A program made the translations under genes and the position numbers. DNA of 64,000 nt, taken from Solimonas_A sp052035235. GTDB taxonomy: Bacteria > Pseudomonadota > Gammaproteobacteria > Nevskiales > Nevskiaceae. Under the pieces are notes generated by a model. The model was not told the origin of the DNA. It was given only the letters and a program-made list of their open reading frames with translations, and ran no database searches. The DNA lies in contig JBPOHT010000016.1 of assembly GCA_052035235.1 (NCBI GenBank), positions 60,418-124,417 on the forward strand, in the 5' to 3' direction. Below, one piece after another: positions 26,385-34,938 of the stretch (within the stretch, counting starts at the first letter, position 1; every line of letters begins with the position of its first letter).

Positions 26385-26924
26385 ATGGCACAGACCGCTA
26401 CCCTGCATCACTTCGCGATCCAGCTCGCCGACATGGATCGCGGCATCTACGAGAACTTCGAGCTGCGCGTGGCGCGGCAGCCCTCGGAGACCGCCGAGTT
26501 CATGCTCACCCGCGTGCTGGCCTATTGCCTGGAATACCAGGACGGCATCGTGCTCACCGAGGGCATCGCCGCGGTGGACGAACCGGCGGTGATGGTGAAG
26601 GACCTCACGGGCCGCGCTACCGCCTGGATCGAGGTCGGCGCGCCCGATCCGGAGCGCCTGCATCGCGGCAGCAAGCTGGCCGGCCGCGCCGCGGTCTACA
26701 CGCACCGCGATCCGGGACAGCTGCTGGCGCAGTACGCCGGGCAGCGCATCCACCGCGCCGCCGATATCCCGGTCTACAGCTTCGAGCGCAATCTCATCGG
26801 CAACATCGCCGGCAAGCTGGAGCGGCGCAACAGCCTGTCGGTCACCGTCACCGAGCGGCAGCTCTACCTGGACCTGGGCGGCGAGAACCACACGCTCGCG
26901 ATCACCGAGCAGCGCGCCGGCTGA
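26385..26924 (+). CDS. yaeQ: YaeQ family protein
   Basis: A 179-residue YaeQ-family protein. The opening MAQTATLHHFAIQLADMDR and the PSETAEFMLTRVLAYCLEY region, with GAPDPERLHRGSKLAGR further on, are typical. YaeQ has a PD-(D/E)XK-like fold, and deletion or overexpression effects relate to transcription in Enterobacteria, but its biochemical role is not settled. It lies alone after a terminator and is convergent with the HxlR gene. Confidence 0.93.
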   Translation: MAQTATLHHFAIQLADMDRGIYENFELRVARQPSETAEFMLTRVLAYCLEYQDGIVLTEGIAAVDEPAVMVKDLTGRATAWIEVGAPDPERLHRGSKLAGRAAVYTHRDPGQLLAQYAGQRIHRAADIPVYSFERNLIGNIAGKLERRNSLSVTVTERQLYLDLGGENHTLAITEQRAG

Positions 26925-26953
26925 TGCCGGCCGGCATCCGGCTCTGCCACGGC

Positions 26954-27295
26954 TCAGCGCCGCTGCTTGAGCCGGTGGCCGACATCGACGATCGCCGCGA
27001 TCGCCGGCCGCAGTTCCGCACCCAGTTCGCTCAGCGAGTACTCCACCGTCGGCGGCGAGCTGTCCACCTCGCGGCGCAGCACCACGCCGTCGCGCTCCAG
27101 CTGGCGCAGGCGCGCGGTGAGCACCTTGGCTGACACGCCCTTGATGTCGCCGCGCAGCTCGCTGAAGCGCCGCGGGCCATCGCGCAGGTACCAGATCACA
27201 TGCGGCGACCAGGCGCCGCTGATCAGGCTCATGCATTCGCCCAGGGGACAGACCTCGGGCGGTTGCTCGACCTTGTTCCTGCGGACCTTCACCAT
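26954..27295 (-). CDS. HxlR-family transcriptional regulator
   Basis: A 113-residue HxlR winged-helix protein. CPLGECMSLISGAWSPHVIW carries the conserved redox Cys position seen in many members, RRFSELRGDIKGVSAKVL is the recognition region, and RLRQLERDGVVLRREVDSS the wing. Such regulators often sense electrophiles or oxidants. It is divergent from a nitronate monooxygenase gene, and two GGTAAC-based palindromes lie between them, one 19 bases upstream of this gene's start, which suggests autoregulation. Confidence 0.92.
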   Translation of the reverse strand: MVKVRRNKVEQPPEVCPLGECMSLISGAWSPHVIWYLRDGPRRFSELRGDIKGVSAKVLTARLRQLERDGVVLRREVDSSPPTVEYSLSELGAELRPAIAAIVDVGHRLKQRR

Positions 27296-27314
27296 GCGCC
27301 AGCTCCGGCAATGC

Positions 27315-27332
27315 GGTTACCTGCAGGTAACC
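27315..27332. promoter_or_regulatory. HxlR operator candidate 1 (perfect 18-base palindrome)
   Basis: GGTTACCTGCAGGTAACC is fully self-complementary and lies in the divergent promoter region, 20 bases upstream of the hxlR-type start. Its GGTTACC/GGTAACC halves are repeated in the second site at 27352-27366. Confidence 0.7.
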
Positions 27333-27351
27333 CGAATATTTTCGCGAACCA

Positions 27352-27366
27352 GTTACCAAGGGTAAC
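27352..27366. promoter_or_regulatory. HxlR operator candidate 2 overlapping a possible -35
   Basis: GTTACC-AAG-GGTAAC is a palindrome with a three-base spacer, sharing the GGTAAC half with site 1. A TATAGT -10 box is seen at 27374-27379, with the site in the -35 position about 16 bases before it, so binding here would block the nitronate monooxygenase promoter. Confidence 0.6.
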
Positions 27367-27373
27367 CAGCGCA

Positions 27374-27379
27374 GTATAG
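27374..27379 (+). promoter_or_regulatory. Candidate -10 box for the nitronate monooxygenase gene
   Basis: TATAGT lies 31 bases upstream of the ATG at 27410 and about 16 bases after the GTTACC element that would serve as -35. It is one of the few near-consensus -10 elements I can see in this GC-rich window. Confidence 0.45.
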
Positions 27380-27409
27380 TGCGGCCACATTCGGACCAGG
27401 AGCCTTCGC

Positions 27410-28495
27410 ATGTGGCAGGACACCGCGGTAAGCCGGAAGCTGGGATTGCGCTACCCGATCGTGCAGGGCCCCTTCGGCGGCGGCCTGTCCTCCGTGGACC
27501 TGCTGGCGGCGGTGTCGAACGCCGGCGGCCTGGGCTCCTTCGGCGTGCATCACCTGACGCCGGCGCAGATCCGTGAACTCAACGCCACGATCCGCTCACG
27601 CACCGACCAGCCCTATGCGCTGAACCTCTGGGTCTCCAACCACGACGAGGGCGGCCTGTCGCTGACCGCCGAGCAGTTCGCCGCCGGCATCGAGCGCTTC
27701 CGCCCCTACTACGAGGAGCTTGGCGTGGAGCCGCCCGCCATGCCGGCGCGCTACGGCCAGAGCTTCGACGAGCAGGTGGAAGCCGTGCTCGAGGCGAACC
27801 CGCCGGCCTTCAGCTTCGTCTTCGGCATCCCCTCGGCCCGCATCCTGGAGGAATGCCGCCGCCGCGGCATCGTCACCATCGGCGCCATCACCACCATTGA
27901 CGAGGCCGTGGCGATGGAAGCCGCCGGCGTGGACCTGATCGTGGCCACCGGCTTCGAGGCCGGCGGGCATCGCGTGTCCTTCCTGGCACCCGCGGAAGAC
28001 TCGCTGACCGGCACTTTCGCCCTGATCCCCACGGTGGCGGACCGCGTGAAGACGCCGGTGATCGCCGCCGGCGGCATCGCCGACAGCCGCGGCATCGCGG
28101 CGGCGCTGATGCTGGGCGCGCAAGGCGTGCAGATCGGCACCGCCTTCCTGGCCTGCCAGCAGTCCTCTGCCAGCGCGCCGCACCGGCGCATGCTGTTCGA
28201 TGAACGCAGCCGCTACACCGCGCTGACGCGCGTCTTCAGCGGCCGCCTGGCCCGCGGCATCCGCAACCGCTACCTGGAAGAGATGACGGCCTCGGGCGCG
28301 GCGCCCTTCCCCTACCCGATCCAGAACTGGTTCACCGGCAGCTTCCGCAAGGCCGCCGGCGAGCAGGACCGCCCGGACCGGATGTCGCTCTGGGCCGGCC
28401 AGGCCGTGCCGCTGCTGCGCCAGCATGACGCCGGCGAGCTGTTCGCCGCCCTGGTGCAGGGCACCGACACCCTGCTGGGCCGGCAGGCGGGGTAG
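27410..28495 (+). CDS. Nitronate monooxygenase
   Basis: A 361-residue FMN-dependent nitronate monooxygenase (2-nitropropane dioxygenase family). PIVQGPFGGGLSSVDLLAAV opens the TIM barrel. EAGGHRVSF carries the catalytic His (GGH), TPVIAAGGIADSRGIAAAL and GAQGVQIGTAFLACQQ form the FMN phosphate site. It oxidises nitronates such as propionate-3-nitronate to the carbonyl with nitrite release. The divergent HxlR regulator and the overlapping palindrome suggest induction by a nitro- or electrophilic compound. Confidence 0.93.
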   Translation: MWQDTAVSRKLGLRYPIVQGPFGGGLSSVDLLAAVSNAGGLGSFGVHHLTPAQIRELNATIRSRTDQPYALNLWVSNHDEGGLSLTAEQFAAGIERFRPYYEELGVEPPAMPARYGQSFDEQVEAVLEANPPAFSFVFGIPSARILEECRRRGIVTIGAITTIDEAVAMEAAGVDLIVATGFEAGGHRVSFLAPAEDSLTGTFALIPTVADRVKTPVIAAGGIADSRGIAAALMLGAQGVQIGTAFLACQQSSASAPHRRMLFDERSRYTALTRVFSGRLARGIRNRYLEEMTASGAAPFPYPIQNWFTGSFRKAAGEQDRPDRMSLWAGQAVPLLRQHDAGELFAALVQGTDTLLGRQAG

Positions 28496-28549
28496 CAGCC
28501 CGGGGGACCGGGTAGAATGCCTGCCTCCCCCTTCGCGGTGCCCCTGCCC

Positions 28550-29419
28550 ATGTCCTTCCTTTTCCATGTCCTGGCATGGCTGCCCCTGGCCGCGCTGCAG
28601 GGGCTGGGTGCCTTTGCCGGCTGGCTGCTGTGGGTCACCTCGTCCTCGCGCAAGCGTGTGGCGCTGCGCAACATCAGCCGCTGCATGCCGGAGCTGCCCG
28701 AAGCCGAGCAGCGGCGCATCGCGCGGGCCTCGGTGGGCCACGAGATGAAGACCTACGTCGAGACCGCCCGCGTCTGGCTGGGGCCCGGCGGTTCGGTGAA
28801 GCGGGCCGTCAAGGAGTGGCGCGGCATCGAGGTGCTGGAGCGCGCCTTCGCCCAGGGCAAGGGCGTGATCCTGCTGACGCTGCACCAGGGCGCCTTCGAG
28901 GCCGTGGCCATCCCCATGTCGGCCAACTTCCCGTTCTACGGCATCTACAAGCCGCAGAAGGGTGTCGTGAACGATCTTTCCCTGAAGGGCCGCAAACGCT
29001 TCGGCGGCCGCATGGTCGAGGCCGAGGCCGGCGTGCGCAAGGCGGCATTGCCGCTGCTGGCCGAAGGGCTGGGCGTCTACTACATGCCGGACCATGACCC
29101 TCCGCCGGGCCGTGGCGTGTTCGTGCCCTTCATGGGCGTGCCGGCGCATACGCCGACCCTGATCGCGCGCCTGGTGCAGGAGTCGGGCTCGCCGGTGGTC
29201 TTCATGTTCGGCGAACGCCTGCCCTGGGCACGGGGCTATATCGCGCACTACGTCGAAGCGCCCGCCGGCATCCATGATCCCGACGTGGAGAAGGCCACCG
29301 CGGCAATGAACCTGGGCCTGGAGCAGTGCGTGCGCGACTGCCCGGAGCAGTACTGGTGGGGCTACAAGCGCTTCCGCCGGCAGCCGCCGGGAGCGCCGGA
29401 TTTCTATCGCGGGGCCTGA
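28550..29419 (+). CDS. LpxL/HtrB-type lysophospholipid acyltransferase family protein
   Basis: A 289-residue member of the lipid A/phospholipid acyltransferase family. The opening FLFHVLAWLPLAALQGLGAFAGWLL is a membrane anchor. TLHQGAFEAVAIP has the H-x4-E catalytic pair, YYMPDHDPPPGRGVFVPF follows, and YWWGYKRFRRQPPG is the typical C-terminus. I chose ATG 28550; an in-frame ATG at 28517 adds MPASPFAVPLP and follows a purine-rich stretch, so it cannot be ruled out. Its position just before a lipid-phosphate gene set suggests membrane lipid or lipid A remodelling. Confidence 0.88.
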   Translation: MSFLFHVLAWLPLAALQGLGAFAGWLLWVTSSSRKRVALRNISRCMPELPEAEQRRIARASVGHEMKTYVETARVWLGPGGSVKRAVKEWRGIEVLERAFAQGKGVILLTLHQGAFEAVAIPMSANFPFYGIYKPQKGVVNDLSLKGRKRFGGRMVEAEAGVRKAALPLLAEGLGVYYMPDHDPPPGRGVFVPFMGVPAHTPTLIARLVQESGSPVVFMFGERLPWARGYIAHYVEAPAGIHDPDVEKATAAMNLGLEQCVRDCPEQYWWGYKRFRRQPPGAPDFYRGA

Positions 29420-29480
29420 GGCTGTGAACCCGGGCAGGGCTATGGCAGTCTGAGCGGGACATTTCCCGAAGCGACATGCC

Positions 29481-30422
29481 ATGACCCTGCCCCGCAGCGA
29501 CGGACCGCTGTTCATCGTCATCAACGCCGGCTCCGGTGCGCAACAGGCCACCGAGACCCAGGCCCAGATCGCCGCGCTGCTGGACGCCGCCGGCCGATCC
29601 CATCGCTTCCTGCCCGCCAACGGCGGCGGTATCGTCGCCGCGGCCAAGCAGGCCGTGGCACTGGCCCGCGCCGAGCACGGCGTGGTGGTGGCCGCCGGCG
29701 GCGACGGCACCCTCAATGCCGTGGCGCAGGCCGTCATCGGCGCCGGCCTGCCCTTCGGCGCGCTGCCGCAGGGCACCTTCAACTACTTCGGCCGTACCCA
29801 CGGCATCCCGCAGGACACCGAGGCGGCCGTGCACGCCCTGCTGCGCGCCGAACTGCAGCCGGTACAGGCCGGCATGGTCAACGACCGGCTGTTCCTGGTG
29901 AACGCCAGCCTGGGCCTCTACCCCACGCTGCTGGAGGACCGCGAGGCCTACAAGCAGCAACTGGGCCGCAGCCGCTTCGTCGCGCTGATCGCCGGCCTGG
30001 CGACCCTGCTGCGCGAGCGGCGCCAGCTGGAGCTGTGCATCGAGCAGGACGGCCAGGAGCTGTGCCTGCGCACGCCGACGCTGTTCGTCGGCAACAACCG
30101 CCTGCAGTTCGAGCGGATCGGCATCGCCGAAGCGCCGGCCCTGGAAGCCGGCCGGCTGGTGGCCGTCATGCTCAAGCCGATCCGCGGCCTGAGCATGCTG
30201 GGCCTGCTGCTGCGCGGCGCTCTCGGGCGCCTGGGGGAAGCCGACACGGTGACCAGCTTCAGCCTGCGCAACCTGACGGTGCGCACGCGACGCAAGCGCC
30301 GCCTCAAGGTGGCCACCGACGGCGAGGTCTTCCACCTGCACACGCCGCTGCAGTTCCGCGTGGCACCGCAGCCGCTGCTGCTGATGGCGCCGCGGCCGGA
30401 AGATCGCGTGGAGCCGGCCTGA
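29481..30422 (+). CDS. Diacylglycerol/lipid kinase family protein
   Basis: A 313-residue member of the DgkB/YegS-type lipid kinase family: GSGAQQATETQAQIAALL is the N-terminal loop, AAGGDGTLNAVAQAV at about residues 70-85 the nucleotide-binding GGDGT motif, and LPQGTFNYFGRTHGIPQD a family signature. It would phosphorylate a diacylglycerol or related lipid with ATP. Its stop overlaps the next start as TGATG, so it is coupled to the metallophosphoesterase and PAP2 genes downstream. Confidence 0.92.
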   Translation: MTLPRSDGPLFIVINAGSGAQQATETQAQIAALLDAAGRSHRFLPANGGGIVAAAKQAVALARAEHGVVVAAGGDGTLNAVAQAVIGAGLPFGALPQGTFNYFGRTHGIPQDTEAAVHALLRAELQPVQAGMVNDRLFLVNASLGLYPTLLEDREAYKQQLGRSRFVALIAGLATLLRERRQLELCIEQDGQELCLRTPTLFVGNNRLQFERIGIAEAPALEAGRLVAVMLKPIRGLSMLGLLLRGALGRLGEADTVTSFSLRNLTVRTRRKRRLKVATDGEVFHLHTPLQFRVAPQPLLLMAPRPEDRVEPA

Positions 30423-31231
30423 TGCTGCTGCTGCAGGTCTCCGATCCACACTTTGGCACCGAGCGGCCGCAGGTGGTGCAGGCGCTGCGGCGCCTGGCCG
30501 AGGCACAGCGTCCGCAGGTGCTGGTGGTGTCCGGCGACATCACCCAGCGCGGCAGTGATTCACAGTTCGACGCGGCGCGGCGCTTCCTCGACAGCCTCGG
30601 TATCCCGGCGATGCTCACGGTGCCGGGCAACCATGACATCCCGCTGCTGAACCCGCTGGCCCGCTGGCTGCGGCCCTATGCCGCCTACCAGCGCGCCTTC
30701 GGCGACGATCTGGAGCCGGTGCTCGACCTGCCGGAGCTGCTGGCCATCGGCGTCAACACCACGCGCCCGCGCCGCCACAAGGACGGCGAGGTCTCGTCAG
30801 CCCAAGTACAGCGCGTGGCCGAACGCCTGCGCGCGGCCGGCGGGCGCCAGCTGCGCATCGTGGTGACGCACCAGCCGGTACACGTGGTGCGGCCGCGTGA
30901 CGAGCACAACCTGCTGCACGGTGCCGGCCCCGCCGTCCGCGCCTGGGCCGAGGCCGGGGCCGACCTGGTGCTGGGCGGACACATCCATTTCCCTTCCGTG
31001 GGCCTGCTGGCGGACCGCTACCCCGGCCTGCCGCGGCGCGCCTGGGGCGTGCAGGCCGGCACCGCGCTGTCCTGGCGCATCCGTTTCGAGGCCGGCAACT
31101 CGGTGAACCTGCTGCGCTACGACGCCGCCACCCAGCAATGCCGTGTGGAGCGCTGGGACTACCGCGATGCCGCGGACGCCTTCGAACTGGCCCATAGCGA
31201 GGAACTGCCGCTGCAGCGAGACGCCGCATGA
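30422..31231 (+). CDS. Calcineurin-like metallophosphoesterase
   Basis: A 269-residue metallophosphoesterase with the full metal-binding set: VSDPHFG (D, H), SGDITQRG (GD), PGNHDIP (GNHD), THQPVH and GGHIHFPS (GGHxH). The enzyme class hydrolyses phosphomono- or diesters using two metals. Genomic context between a lipid kinase and a PAP2 phosphatase suggests a lipid-linked or CDP-lipid substrate, perhaps in dephosphorylation of kinase products; that is inference. The start overlaps the upstream stop, and the downstream gene overlaps by ATGA. Confidence 0.92.
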   Translation: MLLLQVSDPHFGTERPQVVQALRRLAEAQRPQVLVVSGDITQRGSDSQFDAARRFLDSLGIPAMLTVPGNHDIPLLNPLARWLRPYAAYQRAFGDDLEPVLDLPELLAIGVNTTRPRRHKDGEVSSAQVQRVAERLRAAGGRQLRIVVTHQPVHVVRPRDEHNLLHGAGPAVRAWAEAGADLVLGGHIHFPSVGLLADRYPGLPRRAWGVQAGTALSWRIRFEAGNSVNLLRYDAATQQCRVERWDYRDAADAFELAHSEELPLQRDAA

Positions 31232-32007
31232 ACGACACCGCCGCCTTCGTCGCCGATCACCCCCTGCTGGTCTTCGCGTCTCTCTGCACCGGCATGCTGC
31301 TGATGATGGGCCTGGCCTGGGCGCTGATCCAGCGGCTGCGGCGGCTGCACTTCTTCGACCGTCGCGAGCTGGCCTGGCACCTGGGCCTGGGCTTCTGCAT
31401 CGTGCTGGCCACGCTGTCGGCCTTCCTGGCGCTGGCCGACGAGATCGGCGTGGACGAGGAACTGGGCCGCTTCGACGAGGCCCTCGCCGGGGAACTGTCG
31501 CAGCGCCTGCAGGCGCAGACCCTGCGGATCTTCGGCGCCCTGACCCACCTGGGCGATTTCTGGACGCTCACCGCGCTGTGCGTCGTGGTGGCGATGCTGC
31601 TGTTGCGGCAGGGTCATCATCGGCTGGCGATCGCCTGGGTAGTGGCGCTGGCCGGCAATGGCCTGCTGAACCGGGCGCTGAAGGAGCTGTTCCAGCGTAG
31701 CCGCCCGCTGCACGAGCATGGCTGGGCCCACGCCAACGGCTGGAGCTTCCCCAGTGGGCATTCGTCCGGCTCGCTGGTGGCCTACGGCATGCTCGCCTGG
31801 GTATTGATGCGCTTCACGCCGCGTGTGCTGCACCTGCCGCTGGCCCTGGCCGCCATCGCCACCGCCCTGCTAGTGGGCTACAGCCGCATCGTGTTGCAGG
31901 TGCACTGGTTCAGCGACGTGCTGGCGGGCTTCATGCTCGGCAGCGCCTGGCTGGCGGTCTGCATCGCCGGCGCGGAGATGGCCAGGCTGCGAGGCGAAAC
32001 GACCTGA
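31228..32007 (+). CDS. PAP2-family membrane phosphatase
   Basis: A 259-residue membrane phosphatase. The PAP2 signature is complete: KELFQRSRP, PSGHSSGSLVAYGM and SRIVLQVHWFSDVLAG. About six TM segments surround it. The family dephosphorylates phosphatidate, undecaprenyl pyrophosphate or other lipid phosphates at the periplasmic face. It starts within the previous stop (ATGA) and closes the kinase-phosphoesterase-phosphatase set. Confidence 0.93.
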   Translation: MNDTAAFVADHPLLVFASLCTGMLLMMGLAWALIQRLRRLHFFDRRELAWHLGLGFCIVLATLSAFLALADEIGVDEELGRFDEALAGELSQRLQAQTLRIFGALTHLGDFWTLTALCVVVAMLLLRQGHHRLAIAWVVALAGNGLLNRALKELFQRSRPLHEHGWAHANGWSFPSGHSSGSLVAYGMLAWVLMRFTPRVLHLPLALAAIATALLVGYSRIVLQVHWFSDVLAGFMLGSAWLAVCIAGAEMARLRGETT

Positions 32008-32098
32008 CAGTACGTTCAGGTGTTCAAGCCCGTGTCACCCCGATATCGTTGCCGCCCATCGAGGCACACGATCATCATTCCAGGGGGAGCCACCATTC

Positions 32099-33598
32099 AT
32101 GAACATGTCTTGCAGAAGCGCCGTGGCATTGCTGGCAGCATTGCTGGCGGCCTGCGGCGGCGGAGCTGGGGAAGGCAGTCCGGCGGAGCTTCGTCTCTCA
32201 ACGTCCAGCGTCGTCGTCACGGCCAAGACCACCGGCGTTGCGCCATCCAGTTCGATCTATTTCAGTTTCGGCAGGACGGCAGGCCGCGAGGTCTACCCTA
32301 CGGCAACGGCGACGGCGGCCGGCATTGCCCGCACTGAAGTCGTGATCGATGCATCCGGCGGAGGCCGCCTCCAGATCTTCTTCAAGGACCCGGACCGGCT
32401 TGGAGCCGACACCTACACCGACCAGGTGACGCTGAAGCTGTGCTACGACACCGCCTGCGCCGAGCACCTGGCGGGCAGCCCGCGCATCGTTGAAGCCCGC
32501 TACACCGTCACCGGCAGCGCAGCACCGGAGCAGGCCCCTGCGCTGCCGGTTTCAGCGGCGCCGGTGGATGGGGGGCTGCTCTCGGCAACGACCCTGGCCA
32601 TGGGCGACCACAACGTGGTCGATGCGGCCTACAGCACCGCGCTGGAGGCCATCGTGATGATCTCCACGCAGCCGGCCAACGCGCTCTACGTCTACGACGC
32701 CACCGCCAATACCGAGACGAAACTGGACCTGGATCAGGCGCCCGCCGCCATGGCGCTCAGCAGCGATGGCCTGACCGTGGCCATCCTGCTGGCAGCATCC
32801 GAAACGGCAGGAGCCAAGCTGGTACACGCGGCGCTGCCGGACTCCGGCGCTCCGAGCGCGGTAACCGCCACCTCCACCACCCTCCTGCCGGCGTCCGACC
32901 TGCTGCTGGGCGGCAACCGGATCGCTCATCTGCTTCCGGCACCCATCGACACCCTGCCCTTCGGATTCATCACCTCGATCCACCTCGACACCAAGGCCGT
33001 GCAGACCAGCGGCTTCGATGTCCCGTTCCAGCTGACGGGTGCCCTGCACCCAACCGGCCAGTCGATCTATGCCATCCCGCCCCTGCCGTCCACCGGCGAC
33101 ATCATCAAGTTCGAGGTGAACGAGCGTGGCACGCTCCGACTGTACGAATCCGGCGACGGCGGTGTGCATCCAGGCTGCGGCCGCCTGTGGCTGTCCGCCA
33201 CCGGCAACCGCGTCTACACCGCCTGCAGCGCCATCTTCCGTGCCTCGGAGTATCGCAAGAACGACCTGACGCACATGGGCAACGTCACGCTGTTCGGGCG
33301 CACGGGTGGCATCCTGTCATTGAGCGACTCGGTAGCGGCTGGCGAAATTGCGATCGCCGAAGCCAACAACGAATCCTGCTACCGGGCACCCTTCGCGGAA
33401 TGCAGCGGCCGCCTGAACTTCTATGACCGGGAAACCGTGGCGGCGGCGGCAAGCTTCGCGGTCCCGGAGAACGGCGTTGCCGGCTTCGTGTTCCACGACG
33501 GCAGCGGCGACAACGTCTACCTCATCGTGCGGCGCTACAACGATCCCTTGCTGCCCGACCTGGGGCCGGACAACCTGCTGTTGCGGCTGACCCGATAG
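32099..33598 (+). CDS. Large hypothetical lipoprotein
   Basis: A 499-residue exported protein with a lipobox, ALLAALLAACGGG, Cys19. The mature part begins with beta-rich sandwich-like sequence (LRLSTSSVVVTAKTTGVAP, then VTLKLCYDTACAEHLAGSP with a Cys pair), followed by a beta-propeller-like region (MGDHNVVDAAYSTALEAIVM and repeated VYDAT/AMALSSDG-type blades, about residues 170-490). I do not recognise a specific family. It likely sits on the cell surface or outer-membrane inner leaflet. It ends at a bidirectional terminator shared with the Rieske gene. Confidence 0.8.
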   Translation: MNMSCRSAVALLAALLAACGGGAGEGSPAELRLSTSSVVVTAKTTGVAPSSSIYFSFGRTAGREVYPTATATAAGIARTEVVIDASGGGRLQIFFKDPDRLGADTYTDQVTLKLCYDTACAEHLAGSPRIVEARYTVTGSAAPEQAPALPVSAAPVDGGLLSATTLAMGDHNVVDAAYSTALEAIVMISTQPANALYVYDATANTETKLDLDQAPAAMALSSDGLTVAILLAASETAGAKLVHAALPDSGAPSAVTATSTTLLPASDLLLGGNRIAHLLPAPIDTLPFGFITSIHLDTKAVQTSGFDVPFQLTGALHPTGQSIYAIPPLPSTGDIIKFEVNERGTLRLYESGDGGVHPGCGRLWLSATGNRVYTACSAIFRASEYRKNDLTHMGNVTLFGRTGGILSLSDSVAAGEIAIAEANNESCYRAPFAECSGRLNFYDRETVAAAASFAVPENGVAGFVFHDGSGDNVYLIVRRYNDPLLPDLGPDNLLLRLTR

Positions 33599-33613
33599 AA
33601 CCCGCCGCCACAA

Positions 33614-33646
33614 ACAAGAAGCCCGCCTTCAAGGCGGGCTTCTTGT
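33614..33646. terminator. Bidirectional terminator between convergent genes
   Basis: ACAAGAAGCCCGCCTT (33614-33629) pairs perfectly with AAGGCGGGCTTCTTGT (33631-33646) around one base. The CTTCTTGT end is T-rich on both strands, so it can stop the lipoprotein gene from the left and the Rieske gene from the right. Confidence 0.85.
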
Positions 33647-33665
33647 TGCAGCCGGATCGCAGCGA

Positions 33666-34709
33666 TCAGGCGGCTTCGGCCGGGGCCGGGTTCGCCGTGT
33701 TGGGCGAGAAGCTCGGCGCCTCGACGTAGAACTGCTTGAACCAGTGGCGGAACTGGATCACCGGGCCGTCGCCGTCGCAGAGCAGCGGGTTCGGGCGGTA
33801 CTTCTTGTTGTTCCAGACGATGAAGTCGACGCTCTCGAAGCCCGCGCTCTCCTCGCCCTCGGCCGCGCCGATCATGTGGTCGATGACCTTGCGCGAGGCA
33901 TGCAGCTCCTTGGTGCCTTCCGCGTAGTCGACATGGCGGAAGGACATGTTCATCTGCGTCTTGTCCTTGGTCAGCGGCACCGTGTACGACATCATCGTCG
34001 CGGTGATGCCTTCCTGGTTGAAGCGCAGCACGTTCAGGCCCGGGCCGTAGGACTTGCCCACGATGTAGCCCTGGCCGATGTTCAGCGTCATCACCGGGCC
34101 GTCATAGGTGGCCTCGACCGGCGGGATCATCGGCGCGTTGTGCAGGAACTTGAGGTGCGCGGTGTCGACGCCGTTCTCGGCAATCTCCTGCACGCAGGTG
34201 TTGGCGGTCCAGGAACCACGACGGTTGCCGGCGTAGCCGGTAGCGTCTTCCATCTCCGGGATGTACGGCAGATCGAAGCTCGGCGCTTCGCAGGCCGGGT
34301 GGTGCCAGCACCAGATCATGCCGTACTTCTCCACCACCGGCAGGGTGCGCAGGATCGGCTGCAGGTTGGTGATGGGCGGCTTGCGCTTGCCGTAGGGCAC
34401 GGACTTGCACCAGCCCTCGGTGTTGTACTCCCAGTGGTGGAACGGGCAGCGCAGGTGCTCGCCGCAGACCTTGCCGCCGTGGCCCATGTGGGCGCCGAGG
34501 TGCGGGCAATAGGGGTCGCTCATGCCGGCCACACCGCTCTCGGTGCGGAACAGCACCCACTCCTGGCCGAGCATTTCGACGTTGCGCAGCTCGCCGGCCT
34601 TGAGGTTTTCGGAAAAATCGACAAAGAACCAGCCGACCGGAATCGGGAACGGGGCACGTTCCAGGTTCTTGGATTCGAGCAGAATCTTGAGGTTGATGGG
34701 TTTGCTCAC
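33666..34709 (-). CDS. Rieske [2Fe-2S] oxygenase, KshA-like
   Basis: A 347-residue Rieske non-haem iron oxygenase. CPHLGAHMGHGGKVC and RCPFHHW hold the cluster (C68, H70, C88, H91), and ENGVDTAHLKFLH supplies the D-x2-H-x4-H mononuclear iron site. Length and motifs resemble 3-ketosteroid 9-alpha-hydroxylase oxygenases, so a steroid or terpenoid ring substrate is plausible; the reductase partner is not in the window. Start GTG 34709 (VSKPINLKILLE) has AGGAGAT upstream, which decides it over an in-frame ATG at 34745. It is divergent from an MBL hydrolase/SDR pair. Confidence 0.9.
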   Translation of the reverse strand: MSKPINLKILLESKNLERAPFPIPVGWFFVDFSENLKAGELRNVEMLGQEWVLFRTESGVAGMSDPYCPHLGAHMGHGGKVCGEHLRCPFHHWEYNTEGWCKSVPYGKRKPPITNLQPILRTLPVVEKYGMIWCWHHPACEAPSFDLPYIPEMEDATGYAGNRRGSWTANTCVQEIAENGVDTAHLKFLHNAPMIPPVEATYDGPVMTLNIGQGYIVGKSYGPGLNVLRFNQEGITATMMSYTVPLTKDKTQMNMSFRHVDYAEGTKELHASRKVIDHMIGAAEGEESAGFESVDFIVWNNKKYRPNPLLCDGDGPVIQFRHWFKQFYVEAPSFSPNTANPAPAEAA

Positions 34710-34938
34710 GGTTATCTCCTGCAGATCTAACGCGCCGGGGCGCACCTGAATAACTTCCCTGTGTCGCTGGATGAAAAAGCAAACAGTGGGGTGATTCTGA
34801 GGATGCTACGAAACACCCTTCGGGGCCTTCTTAGAATGCATCTTGCGCTTTCATGAGATTTAGGGCATGCATGCCGCTCCAGACCCGAGGGACGGCCCGC
34901 CGCCCCCTCCGGAATCCCCGCCTGACCGGAAACGACCG

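Noticed and set aside
27596..29782. Minus-strand frame of about 730 codons opposite the monooxygenase and acyltransferase genes
   Set aside because: Sequence is repetitive and His/Arg-rich, lacks domains, and would overlap two solid genes on the other strand.
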